Assembly: GCA_964494735.1 (NCBI GenBank)
Contig: CAZBSD010000029.1
Coordinates: 1-26,621, forward strand
DNA from: PHAA01 sp964494735
GTDB lineage: Bacteria > Bacillota > Syntrophomonadia > Syntrophomonadales > Syntrophomonadaceae
Length of the DNA stretch: 26,621 nt
Direction: 5' to 3'
This document shows positions 7,630 to 15,049 of this stretch, in pieces. The translations under genes and the position numbers were made by a program. The notes beneath the pieces are model-generated. The model made no database searches. It worked only from the letters and a program-made list of their open reading frames with translations, and was not told the origin of the DNA. Position 1 is the stretch's first letter. Each line of letters begins with the position of its first letter.

Positions 7630-8466
7630 TTGACTATCAATTGGTATCCCGGTCATATGGTTAAAGCCAAACGGGAGATACAGCAAAATATTAAGCTGGT
7701 CGACGTGGTAGCCATACTGCTGGATGCCCGGGCGCCCTTCTCCTGCCGCAACCAGGACCTGGAGGAGATTAGCAGCCGGCGCCAGATCTTGTTTGTCCTC
7801 AATAAAATGGACTTGGCTGCCCCGGAAGCCACCCAACAATACCTCAACCGGTTGAGTAGGGAGGGATTGAAGGCGGTCGCTATGGATTCGACCAGCGGCG
7901 GGGGGCTTAAAGAAGTCCTGCAAGCCCTCAAGTCACTGTTCCAGCCGCAAACGGAGGAGATGGTCCGCAAAGGCCGGCGGGTAAGACCCATGCGGGTCAT
8001 GGTGGTAGGGGTACCCAATATCGGCAAATCCACTTTTCTTAATTGCCTGGTGGGCAAGAAGATGGCCGTAACCGGTGCCAAGCCTGGTATAACCAGAGGC
8101 AAACAGTGGGTAAGAGTGCGGGAAGACATCGAATTGATGGATACCCCCGGTCTTATGTGGCCCAAGGTAGAGAATGATGAACAAGGTCTTAAGTTAGCCT
8201 TACTGAGCATTGTTGGCGAAAATGCATACCAGGAGGAGGAGGTAGCCTTATATCTGCTGGCGGTCCTAAAGAGTAAGGCTCCCGAGGTCCTCCTGGATAA
8301 ATTGAAGATTCATGATGCCACCCGGGAACCAGATCAACTGTTGGCGGATATCGCCCGCCAACGTGGTCACTTGCTTAAGGGCGGAATGCTTGACCTGGGG
8401 AAGACCTGTACGGCCTTGCTGCAGGATTATCGCAAGGGCCATTTGGGGGGCATCAGCCTGGACTGA
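7630..8466 (+). CDS. ylqF: Ribosome biogenesis GTPase RbgA (YlqF)
   Basis: A 278-residue circularly permuted GTPase. G4 NKMD (58-61) precedes G1 GVPNIGKST (128-136) and G3 DTPG (172-175). The N-terminus NWYPGHMVKAKREI is typical. RbgA acts in late 50S assembly and interacts with the region where L16 joins. Two TTG starts are possible. The one at 7630 is preferred because AAGGAAGGA ends directly against the upstream TTG (7624) but is 7 bases from this one. It follows the rplS terminator, so it needs readthrough or its own promoter. Confidence 0.96.
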   Translation: MTINWYPGHMVKAKREIQQNIKLVDVVAILLDARAPFSCRNQDLEEISSRRQILFVLNKMDLAAPEATQQYLNRLSREGLKAVAMDSTSGGGLKEVLQALKSLFQPQTEEMVRKGRRVRPMRVMVVGVPNIGKSTFLNCLVGKKMAVTGAKPGITRGKQWVRVREDIELMDTPGLMWPKVENDEQGLKLALLSIVGENAYQEEEVALYLLAVLKSKAPEVLLDKLKIHDATREPDQLLADIARQRGHLLKGGMLDLGKTCTALLQDYRKGHLGGISLD

Positions 8467-8486
8467 ATTGGAAGCGAGGGGGTTAT

Positions 8487-8526
8487 CAACCGCATTGGTA
8501 ATGGGTGGTCAACCCAGCAGCGGTTG
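8487..8526 (+). promoter_or_regulatory. Nested inverted repeat ahead of the CoA-transferase gene
   Basis: CAACCGC (8487-8493) is complementary to GCGGTTG (8520-8526), and inside it GGGT (8503-8506) is complementary to ACCC (8512-8515). A TATAAT (8529-8534) follows directly, about 40 bases before the start codon. This could be an operator covering a promoter or an RNA hairpin. No convincing -35 was found. Confidence 0.4.
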
Positions 8527-8573
8527 GATATAATAAGAAATGTGTGCCGCAATCTGTCGGGGGGGGTTGGAGA

Positions 8574-9908
8574 ATGGATCCGGGGGGATCGTATCAGAGC
8601 AAGTTGGTATCGGCGGCGAAAGCTGCCCAAATGGTAAAGTCAGGGGATTGGCTCGATTATGGTGTGGGTGCTTCTCATCCGGTCGCATTCGACCAGGCTC
8701 TGGCTGCTCGGGCTGAGGATTTGCAGGACGTCAAGGTGCGGGGGGCGTTCACCCTTTGGATGCCGGCAATTTTCCGGATCGAGAATCCTGGGGAACACTT
8801 TTGCTGGAACTCCTGGCATTTTACCGCAATCGATCGCAAAATCATGGATATGGGGTGTGGGTTTCACTCCCCCATGAGCTTCTTGGAGCTTCCCCGCTAC
8901 TACCGGGAAAACCTGGAACCGATTTCGGTGGCAGTCTGCCAGGTGGCGCCGATGGACGCGGAAGGCTATTTCAGCTTCGGTACCTCGCCTTCCTACCAGA
9001 CAGCAGTTTTTGCCAGATCGGCAATCAGTATAGTCGAAGTAAACCACAATATGCCCCGGACTAGAGGGAGCAGCGGTGTCGAAATACATATCTCCCAGGT
9101 CGATTTTATCATCGAGGGCCCCAATGTGAATATAGCTGAGGTCGAACCCGGCCAGCCGGATGATATTGATCGTAGGGTGGCAGATCTTATCGTGGAAGAA
9201 ATACCCGATGGGGCTTGTTTGCAACTGGGTATAGGGCGTATGCCAAACGCGGTGGGAAGCCTGATAGCCGATTCGGATTTGAAGAATTTGGGAGTCCATA
9301 CCGAAACTTACATAAATGCTTTTATGGATATAGCTGCCCGGGGCAAGATCAGTGGCCGCAATAAATCCATCGATCGTGGCCGCCAGGTGTACTCCTACGT
9401 GCTCGGCTCCCGCCAACTTTACGATTTTGTCCATGAAAACCCGGACTTGATGGCGGCCACCATAGATTACAGCAACGATCCCAGAATAATCGCCCAGTTG
9501 GATAATTTCATTTCCATCAACAATGCAGTTGAGATCGATCTGTTCGGCCAGGTGAGTGCCGAGTCCAACGGACTCAAGCAAATAAGCGGTACCGGGGGAT
9601 ACCTGGGCTTTGTCATTGGTGCCTATTGGTCCAAGGGGGGCAAGAGCATCGTGTGTCTTGCTTCGACTCATGGTTGCTCCGAACAAAGAAAGTCCAGGGT
9701 GGTGGCTACTCTGCCCCAAGGCACCATAACCACCGGTCACAGAACCCTTGCCCATTGGGTGGTGACTGAGTTCGGCAAGACCAACCTGAAGGGGCTGAGT
9801 ACCTGGCAGCGAGCTGAGGCACTGATTTCGATCGCGCATCCTGATTATCGCGATGATCTGATAAATAAAGCTGCTGATATGGGGATCTGGAACCGGAGTA
9901 ACAGGTAG
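8574..9908 (+). CDS. Acetyl-CoA hydrolase/transferase family CoA-transferase
   Basis: A 444-residue protein of the family that includes 4-hydroxybutyrate CoA-transferase and butyryl-CoA:acetate CoA-transferase. Visible family motifs are GIGRMPNAV (220-228), VHTE with Glu244, close to catalytic Glu238 of the clostridial enzyme, and ISGTGGYLGFVIGA, matching the usual GVGGQ CoA-site loop with Gly-Tyr in place of Gly-Gln. It moves CoA between acetate and acyl groups, which in butyrate-oxidising anaerobes activates the substrate. Which acid is used cannot be read. The ATG at 8574 follows G8-TTGGAG; a longer N-terminus from 8505 has no support. Its stop touches the rnhB start. Confidence 0.93.
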   Translation: MDPGGSYQSKLVSAAKAAQMVKSGDWLDYGVGASHPVAFDQALAARAEDLQDVKVRGAFTLWMPAIFRIENPGEHFCWNSWHFTAIDRKIMDMGCGFHSPMSFLELPRYYRENLEPISVAVCQVAPMDAEGYFSFGTSPSYQTAVFARSAISIVEVNHNMPRTRGSSGVEIHISQVDFIIEGPNVNIAEVEPGQPDDIDRRVADLIVEEIPDGACLQLGIGRMPNAVGSLIADSDLKNLGVHTETYINAFMDIAARGKISGRNKSIDRGRQVYSYVLGSRQLYDFVHENPDLMAATIDYSNDPRIIAQLDNFISINNAVEIDLFGQVSAESNGLKQISGTGGYLGFVIGAYWSKGGKSIVCLASTHGCSEQRKSRVVATLPQGTITTGHRTLAHWVVTEFGKTNLKGLSTWQRAEALISIAHPDYRDDLINKAADMGIWNRSNR

Positions 9909-10595
9909 ATGGGCTTTGATAAAGATAAACTTGCTGAGGAAAAACAGCGAATAAGAAAGCTGAAAAAGTACGAACAGCGGGCCTACCGTGAAGGCTTCCG
10001 GCGGATCGCCGGCTTGGATGAAGTCGGCCGCGGACCTATCGCTGGACCAGTGGTGGCGGCGGCGGTGATTCTGCCCCGTAATTTCTTCCTCCCGGGAGTT
10101 AACGATTCTAAATTGGTAAGCCGATCACAGCGGTTGGAGATGGCGGTGGAGATAAAGAAACAGGCGCTAGCATGGTCAGTGGCGGCGGTATCGGCACGGC
10201 AGATCGACTGCAAGAATATACTGCGCTGTACCCGGGAAGCAATGCGTATTTGCGTGGATGAACTGGTTCCCAGCCCGGATTTGCTGCTGATCGATGCCGT
10301 ACATCTACCCAACCTTGAGATACGCCAGTACCCGATTATAAAGGGAGACAGCCTGAGCATATCTATCGCGTGCGCTTCGATATTGGCCAAGGTGGAGCGA
10401 GATGCGGTCATGGAGTCCTACGACGGTATATTCCCTGGCTATGGATTTGCCCAGCACAAAGGCTATGCGACCCGAGCTCATTGTATCGCCCTTGAACAAC
10501 TTGGGCCGTGCGCTATCCATCGCGGCAGTTTTGAGCCGGTTAAGACCATTTTGGGGGGACAGGAATGGTTGCAGCCAGGCCTATTCGATTTTTAA
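9909..10595 (+). CDS. rnhB: Ribonuclease HII
   Basis: A 228-residue RNase HII that removes ribonucleotides and RNA primers from RNA-DNA hybrids. The DEDD active site is complete: Asp37-Glu38 in GLDEVGRGPIAGPV, Asp129 in LLIDAV and Asp165 in VERDAV. The ATG follows the TAG of the CoA-transferase with no gap, so translation is probably coupled. In many Firmicutes rnhB comes directly after ylqF; here the CoA-transferase lies between them. Confidence 0.97.
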   Translation: MGFDKDKLAEEKQRIRKLKKYEQRAYREGFRRIAGLDEVGRGPIAGPVVAAAVILPRNFFLPGVNDSKLVSRSQRLEMAVEIKKQALAWSVAAVSARQIDCKNILRCTREAMRICVDELVPSPDLLLIDAVHLPNLEIRQYPIIKGDSLSISIACASILAKVERDAVMESYDGIFPGYGFAQHKGYATRAHCIALEQLGPCAIHRGSFEPVKTILGGQEWLQPGLFDF

Positions 10596-10655
10596 GCACT
10601 TGACAGCCGCCATTTGGGGGCAATACCCGAGCCAATCGACGGATAGGAGCATAAC

Positions 10656-11003
10656 ATGAAAAAGGAACTCGGCCACAGGGGCGAGGATATGGCTGCAACG
10701 TATCTGGACCAGAATGGCTATGAGATACTATGCAGGAACTACCGGACCCGCACCGGCGAGATAGACATAATTTGCCGAAGAGCGGGAACCGTAGTATTTG
10801 TTGAGGTTAAAACACGCACCAGCACCACCTTTGGTTTTCCGGAAGAGTCCATAACCAGGAATAAACGAGACCATATCAGAAAAGTTGCTCTGGAATATCT
10901 AAAGGCTTTTAATCGCCCGTTTAATGAATTACGGTTTGATGTGATCGGTATTATGGTCGAAGATGGGATTCCCAGTATCAACCACCTGGAGGGGGCCTTC
11001 TAA
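10656..11003 (+). CDS. YraN/UPF0102 family nuclease-fold protein
   Basis: A 115-residue protein with the full family signature: LGHRGEDMAATYLDQNGYEI, NYRTRTGEIDIICRR and VVFVEVKTRTS. The Glu, Asp and ExK residues match the PD-(D/E)XK nuclease fold. The cellular role of the family is unresolved. The gene usually follows rnhB, as here. The ATG has GGAG 8 bases upstream. Confidence 0.95.
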   Translation: MKKELGHRGEDMAATYLDQNGYEILCRNYRTRTGEIDIICRRAGTVVFVEVKTRTSTTFGFPEESITRNKRDHIRKVALEYLKAFNRPFNELRFDVIGIMVEDGIPSINHLEGAF

Positions 11004-11071
11004 TTTCGGTATTGCATCAGTGAGTTTTTGGGTGCTGTTATTAATTTCTGTAGCTTAGGAGGATAAGGCCG

Positions 11072-11908
11072 ATGATGATCTATGGCCGGGAGATAAGGGA
11101 TAAAATGAAGGTGGAATTGCGGGCGGCGGCCGCTCGCGGGGGGATGGTCATGACTATTGTACAGGTGGGAACTGAAGGACCATCTACCGCCTATGTGAAT
11201 GGGGCTAGACGATTTGCTGAGGATATAGACTGTGATCTGAGAATCATGCAGCTCCCTGATGAGATAGGTGAGGATGAACTGGTTGGTATAATAGAGTCCC
11301 TTAACCGGGACTCGGAAGTGACCGGGATTATGATCCAGAAACCTTTGCCGGTCCATATCAACTCGGATCTGGTAGTAGCCGCAATGGATTATCGGAAGGA
11401 TGTCGAAGGGGTTCATCCTTACAATCTAGGCAGATTATTGACCAAGGAGCCGGGCATACGTCCGACCACACCGAAGGCCGTTATCCGTATGCTTAAGGAA
11501 CATGATATAAATATCGATGGCCAAAAGGTCACCGTGGTAGGACGCAGCAGTATACTTGGGGGGCCGGTCGCGGTCATGGCTATTGCCGAGAACGGGACCG
11601 TAACCGTTTGCCACACCCACACCCGAGATCTGGCCGGAGAGACCAGGGCGGCGGATATAGTAATCGCGGCATTGGGCAAATCCCATTTCATCACCGCCGA
11701 CATGGTCAAAGATGGCGCGGTGATAATAGACGCCGGTATCAACTTCGACCAAAGCGGCAAGATAAGCGGTGATGTGCATCCGGAAGCCTGTACCAAAGCC
11801 AGCTATGCCAGTGCGGTTCCGGGCGGGGTGGGGATGATCACCACGGCTGAATTGTTTGATAACCTCAGGATCCTGGCTGAGCGGAAGAGGACCGCCAAAA
11901 ACGACTAG
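11072..11908 (+). CDS. Divergent FolD-like methylenetetrahydrofolate dehydrogenase
   Basis: A 278-residue protein with the overall FolD layout: an N-terminal folate domain, then the NAD(P)-binding motif VVGRSSILGGPVA (155-167) and PGGVG near the C-terminus. Several catalytic motifs are altered. The usual YVxxK has Tyr41-Val42 but Ala45 where the cyclohydrolase lysine belongs. KDVDG reads KDVEG (109-113). QLPLP reads QKPLP, PCTP reads PTTP, and GGVGPMT reads GGVGMIT. From known enzymes, loss of the lysine abolishes cyclohydrolase activity while dehydrogenase activity can remain. It could be a dehydrogenase only, or act on another substrate. AGGAGG precedes an ATGATG start. Confidence 0.85.
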   Translation: MMIYGREIRDKMKVELRAAAARGGMVMTIVQVGTEGPSTAYVNGARRFAEDIDCDLRIMQLPDEIGEDELVGIIESLNRDSEVTGIMIQKPLPVHINSDLVVAAMDYRKDVEGVHPYNLGRLLTKEPGIRPTTPKAVIRMLKEHDINIDGQKVTVVGRSSILGGPVAVMAIAENGTVTVCHTHTRDLAGETRAADIVIAALGKSHFITADMVKDGAVIIDAGINFDQSGKISGDVHPEACTKASYASAVPGGVGMITTAELFDNLRILAERKRTAKND

Positions 11909-11971
11909 TGATTTCGTATTATTAGAAAATAGCGGACATTTTTTATTATCTATGTTTTAGTATATAGGTAA

Positions 11972-12062
11972 TCTCTTGAATAATGGCAAACCCGTCGAAA
12001 GGCGGTGACGCAAAGCCACGGATCTAAGGACATGGAGTCTATGACAGCCGGGTTGCCTGGAG
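11972..12062 (+). ncRNA. Cyclic-di-GMP-I (GEMM-I) riboswitch A
   Basis: The aptamer core starts at GGCAAACCC (11985). P2 is capped by a GAAA tetraloop, then GACGCAAAGCC, the ATCTAAGG...CTATGAC tetraloop receptor, and the closing GCCGGGTTGCC (ends 12057). The base equivalent to G20 of the V. cholerae Vc2 aptamer is G, which indicates c-di-GMP specificity. It is the first of two tandem aptamers ahead of the secreted transglutaminase-like gene and has its own terminator. P1 is poorly defined (possibly CTCT with GGAG). Confidence 0.92.
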
Positions 12063-12079
12063 CAGATAGAAGGAATCTG

Positions 12080-12116
12080 AACCTGCCAGCAACCGCTGGG
12101 CAGGTTTTATTTTTTG
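12080..12116 (+). terminator. Terminator of riboswitch A
   Basis: AACCTGCCAGC (12080-12090) pairs with GCTGGGCAGGTT (12095-12106) with one bulge, followed by TTATTTTTT. It lies 18 bases after the aptamer and is the expected expression platform. Confidence 0.88.
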
Positions 12117-12142
12117 TTTTAAATTAATAGTTTCAGGACGGC

Positions 12143-12157
12143 GGGGCTAAAAGCCCC
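12143..12157 (+). other. Accessory hairpin before aptamer B
   Basis: GGGGCT-AAA-AGCCCC. The same hairpin, with an A-T in place of the outer G-C pair, precedes aptamers C and D, and the following TCACCGA is also shared. It overlaps the 5' strand of the proposed P1. Confidence 0.6.
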
Positions 12158-12249
12158 TCACCGATAAAGGCAAACCCGTCGAAAGGCGGGGACGCAAAGC
12201 CACGGATCTAAGGACATGATGTCTATGACCGCCGGGCCGCCGAAGGAGG
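12156..12249 (+). ncRNA. Cyclic-di-GMP-I riboswitch B
   Basis: The core GGCAAACCC starts at 12169, with a GAAA-capped P2, GACGCAAAGCCACGG, the ATCTAAGG...CTATGAC receptor, and a closing GCCGGGCCGCC (to 12241). The G20-equivalent is G. P1 can form from CCTC (12156-12159) and GAGG (12246-12249). The same GAGG is needed for the terminator stem at 12245-12269, so ligand-stabilised P1 should prevent termination. That predicts gene ON with c-di-GMP for this copy. Confidence 0.92.
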
Positions 12250-12269
12250 ATTTAGTACCTGCCTTTTTT
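12245..12269 (+). terminator. Putative terminator of riboswitch B
   Basis: GGAGG (12245-12249) pairs with CCTGCC (12258-12263) with one bulged G, followed by six T residues. The stem is short, which suits a switchable terminator. It competes with P1 for GAGG. Confidence 0.6.
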
Positions 12270-12307
12270 CTTACGGGCCGTCCTATATTGGAAGGGGTTA
12301 ATGCTTG

Positions 12308-13297
12308 ATGGCCAGCAGAAAAAGCCTGGGATTATGTTTCGTACTGATGGTTACGTTATTTACCGGGCCGGTTCCAACCGCAGTAGCCGATTACTATCCC
12401 AGCTTGAGAGCGGAGAGAAATCTTTCTTTAAGTGAATCGGGCACTGATTACTATATTTTGGAGAATGACGTGATAATTGAAAACTCAGGTTCCGAAGCGG
12501 CCACCAGGGTTCGATTGGAGGTGCCATTGATGGCCGACCTGGATTCTCCTTACCAGGATATCGTGAAGGAGGAGTTTTCTCATCAGCCGACTGAGATCAA
12601 ACGGCTGGATAATGGCAACCGTATCGGCGTTTTCAGCTTTAATGACCTGCCCCCTGGGACGCAAACGGTGCTGGTGCAGAAATATACAGTCAAGGTCGAT
12701 GGCACCAACTGGCTTCAGAATGTCAACGAACAGGAATTGAGTGATCCAAGCCAATACCTGGCGGACTGCGCCAAGATTGAGAGTGGTGACCCCCGCATCC
12801 AGGCGGTGGCATTAGATATCCGCCAAAGAGGAACCATTGACGGTCTTGATATTGCTGAACAAGCATTCGAATTTACCCGCAGCACCCTCACATATAACCT
12901 GGATTCTCCATCAGCCAACCAGGGAGCTTTGGCGGGATTACAGACCGGCAGTGGGTGCTGTGAGGAGTATGCTTCTTTGTTCGTGGCTGTATGTAGGGCT
13001 TCAGGTGTTCCGGCGCGGATTGTCAACGGCTATGCCAACGACCAGGATGAGTTGGCTCAGGATGCACAGCCGATGAACATGGCGGGACGCAGACACCAGT
13101 GGGCTGAGTTCCATGTGGATGGCAAAGGCTGGATACCGGCCGATCCAACTCTATCCAACGGAACCCGGCAGGTATTCGGTCAACTCCCAACTGGGTGTTA
13201 TGTAGCCGAGAACTATGGCGATAACAAAGTCACCGGTAAGTATCGGGGCGGCAAACTGGCAGTAAAATTCCAGGACAAGGTAGCCAGAGGATACTAG
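12308..13297 (+). CDS. Secreted transglutaminase-like domain protein
   Basis: A 329-residue exported protein with a signal peptide (about 1-27, cleavage after AVA). Residues 30-150 look beta-rich and may be an Ig-like region. The transglutaminase/protease-like core spans 175-285, with the triad Cys218 (GCCEEYASLF), His263 (HQWAEFHV) and Asp279 (WIPADPT). Such proteins cleave peptide or isopeptide bonds or crosslink proteins; which applies is unknown. No LPXTG is present. The ATG at 12308 is preferred: GGAAGGGG is about 9 bases upstream. A TTG directly before it and an out-of-frame ATG at 12301 are worse. It follows two c-di-GMP riboswitches and a CAP gene follows after 43 bases. Confidence 0.93.
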   Translation: MASRKSLGLCFVLMVTLFTGPVPTAVADYYPSLRAERNLSLSESGTDYYILENDVIIENSGSEAATRVRLEVPLMADLDSPYQDIVKEEFSHQPTEIKRLDNGNRIGVFSFNDLPPGTQTVLVQKYTVKVDGTNWLQNVNEQELSDPSQYLADCAKIESGDPRIQAVALDIRQRGTIDGLDIAEQAFEFTRSTLTYNLDSPSANQGALAGLQTGSGCCEEYASLFVAVCRASGVPARIVNGYANDQDELAQDAQPMNMAGRRHQWAEFHVDGKGWIPADPTLSNGTRQVFGQLPTGCYVAENYGDNKVTGKYRGGKLAVKFQDKVARGY

Positions 13298-13340
13298 ACT
13301 TGCAATTATCACGTTAATATTTTGCGGAGGTGTTTTGGTA

Positions 13341-14099
13341 GTGAAGAAGAAAATCTTGGTCACATCTATTATCGTATTTCTCAGTATGATGGTGCTCATA
13401 AATTTCGAACCGGCAGGAATAACTGCAGAAGAGACCGCGATTAAGCCGGTGTTGGCGAATGCCGCATTGCCTGAAATCCACCCAAATGCAACTCCCGAGC
13501 CTCCGATCAAAGGTGAGGCCACAACACTCCAGGGAGATGGCAATCCATTATCGCGAGGCACTACTGTGACCCCAGACCTCAATGCTTCAGATAAGAATAA
13601 GAAGGATTCCCCGGACGTACAAGTCCAGACCGAAGCAGTCACCAGTTCTCCCCGGACCAATCCCAATAAAGATCCCCAAAAAACGGCGACGGTTCAGCCA
13701 CCTGCCCCTGTTGCCCCCTCGGTTAGCGCCCAACAGCTAGAGATGTTGGGACATATCAATGCCGCCCGGGCCCAGGCTAGTCTCGCTCCCCTGGTACTGG
13801 ACACCAAACTTTGTAACGGAGCCTACCTGAAGTCACAGGATATGGCTGTCAATGGTTACTTCAGTCATACTTCTGCCATATATGGCAGTCCCTTTGAGAT
13901 GATGAAGAGCCTGGGTATTACCTATCGGTCCGCTGCCGAGAATATCGCCAGGAACAAGAGTGTCCTGGCCGCCCATAACGCCTTTATGAACTCCAGCGGT
14001 CATAGGGCCAACATCCTCAACCCGGCCTTCAACAGAATTGGATTGGGATTCTATCAGAGGGGGAGCGATCTATTCGTGACCCAATGGTTTACCAATTGA
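13341..14099 (+). CDS. Secreted CAP-domain (YkwD-like) protein
   Basis: A 252-residue protein with a signal or anchor segment (5-22), a Pro/Thr/Asn-rich linker of about 100 residues, and a C-terminal CAP/SCP-PR1 domain (about 132-252). CAP hallmarks are MLGHINAARAQASLAPL, GYFSHTSAIYGSPFEMM, AAENIA and SGHRANILNPAFNRIGLG. Bacterial CAP proteins are found in spore coats, walls and secretions; the enzymatic role is not settled. The GTG at 13341 has GGAGGTG 8 bases upstream; the TTG at 13335 is too close to it. It is probably co-transcribed with the transglutaminase-like gene and so under c-di-GMP control. Confidence 0.92.
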   Translation: MKKKILVTSIIVFLSMMVLINFEPAGITAEETAIKPVLANAALPEIHPNATPEPPIKGEATTLQGDGNPLSRGTTVTPDLNASDKNKKDSPDVQVQTEAVTSSPRTNPNKDPQKTATVQPPAPVAPSVSAQQLEMLGHINAARAQASLAPLVLDTKLCNGAYLKSQDMAVNGYFSHTSAIYGSPFEMMKSLGITYRSAAENIARNKSVLAAHNAFMNSSGHRANILNPAFNRIGLGFYQRGSDLFVTQWFTN

Positions 14100-14147
14100 C
14101 ATCTCTGTTTTGAACTCCATATGAATTCAATTTAGCCTACCTAAAAA

Positions 14148-14167
14148 AGCAGAGCATCAACTCTGCT
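14148..14167. repeat. 20-bp direct repeat, copy 1; minus-strand terminator
   Basis: AGCAGAGCATCAACTCTGCT, itself a hairpin (GCAGAG/CTCTGC), identical to copy 2 at 14319. It is preceded by six A residues, so on the minus strand it reads as a hairpin followed by TTTTTT. It would terminate the sortase transcript arriving from the right. Confidence 0.85.
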
Positions 14168-14291
14168 CAGACCGTCAAAAAAGGCCTATAGCTGCGTTGA
14201 TACGGAATCCCCGTTCAATCGACGTACCTCATGTACGCCTTAATCACGGGGCTCCCGAATGCCTTGCTCTAAGCCTTTTTTGCTCGGTCTG
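14168..14291. repeat. 124-bp imperfect inverted repeat element
   Basis: The ends CAGACCG (14168-14174) and CGGTCTG (14285-14291) are perfect complements. Moving inward, CAAAAAAGGC pairs with GCCTTTTTTG, and partial complementarity continues to CCCCGT/ACGGGG. The centre has its own small stem CGTAC-CTCAT-GTACG. No coding capacity. It resembles a miniature, non-autonomous repeat. It lies directly after direct repeat copy 1. Confidence 0.8.
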
Positions 14292-14318
14292 CCTGAATGT
14301 AACTTGTTTGACACCCTG

Positions 14319-14338
14319 AGCAGAGCATCAACTCTGCT
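14319..14338. repeat. 20-bp direct repeat, copy 2; plus-strand terminator
   Basis: Identical to copy 1 and followed by T5, so on the plus strand it is a hairpin plus U-tract that would end the CAP-gene transcript. Bases 14292-14318 between the inverted repeat and this copy show nothing recognisable. Confidence 0.85.
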
Positions 14339-14421
14339 TTTTCTCATCTATTAAGCAAATCTTGTTGTTGGCACCTTCTCGCTGGTTAACCCGATTCCAT
14401 ATTATTATGATTGGTTTTGGC

Positions 14422-15033
14422 TTAATCGCTTTGACGAGCCCGCACTATCAGTCTTTGGGTTACATTACCGGGGGGATCACAGGTGGTCAAGGTAAGAGCC
14501 TTATAATCGGTGGGGGCGACTACTGACCAATCATTCTCGTCCACAATGAAGACCCTTTCCACCTTATAGTTGAAGGTTTTATCTTGGTAGGTAATGCTTA
14601 TTTTATCTCCGGGCACTAATCTATTGAGATGTCGGAACCAGGAACCGAAGACGTTGCGGTGACCGGCTATAGCCACATTACTTCCCTCTCCCGGCAGGCT
14701 GCTGTCGGGGTACAAACCAGGCCCGACACTAAGATCACGGGGGGCCACCCCTTTAACCACAGCAGTGTTCAGGTTCAGTTTCGGTATGCTGAGAATCAAG
14801 ACGGCCTTTATCGGTGCTTTGGGCTGTATCACCATAGGTTTTTTTGTCTCGGCTGAAGTTGGTGAGGCGGTTACCGCTTCTGGAAATACTACCTCTGATG
14901 GTTGGGATGACTGTTGCAACGCGGTTTCCAGCAACTGCCGCTGCATGTATATGCTGTAGCCGTTTTTCATGAGGGGGCTCAGTGCCAACAACAAACCTCC
15001 CACTATTAAAACCCAACTTAGTATTCTGCGCAT
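14422..15033 (-). CDS. Sortase (class D-like transpeptidase)
   Basis: A 203-residue sortase with an N-terminal membrane anchor (about 4-21), a Pro/Ser/Thr-rich stalk and the sortase barrel from about residue 76. The catalytic set is complete: His125 in AIAGHRN, Cys185 in TLTTC, Arg194 in TQRLIVRAR. It cleaves an LPXTG-type signal and joins the protein to the wall or to another protein. The substrate is almost surely the LPQTG protein encoded just upstream. The ATG at 15033 is chosen because AAGGTGG lies 8 bases upstream; the GTG at 15045 is inside that site. Class D is my judgement from length and the TLTTCDPPG motif. Confidence 0.95.
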   Translation of the reverse strand: MRRILSWVLIVGGLLLALSPLMKNGYSIYMQRQLLETALQQSSQPSEVVFPEAVTASPTSAETKKPMVIQPKAPIKAVLILSIPKLNLNTAVVKGVAPRDLSVGPGLYPDSSLPGEGSNVAIAGHRNVFGSWFRHLNRLVPGDKISITYQDKTFNYKVERVFIVDENDWSVVAPTDYKALTLTTCDPPGNVTQRLIVRARQSD

Positions 15034-15049
15034 GCAGCCCACCACCTTT

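Noticed and set aside
8505..8573. 23-residue N-terminal extension of the CoA-transferase
   Set aside because: It would begin inside the inverted repeat and -10 region and has no similarity to family N-termini.
11985..12057. Reading the GEMM repeats as simple mobile repeats
   Set aside because: Their position before genes, the attached terminators and the conserved aptamer motifs show they are riboswitches.
14168..14291. Small RNA or coding gene in the inverted repeat
   Set aside because: No promoter or open frame with start signal; complementary ends and position fit a repeat element better.
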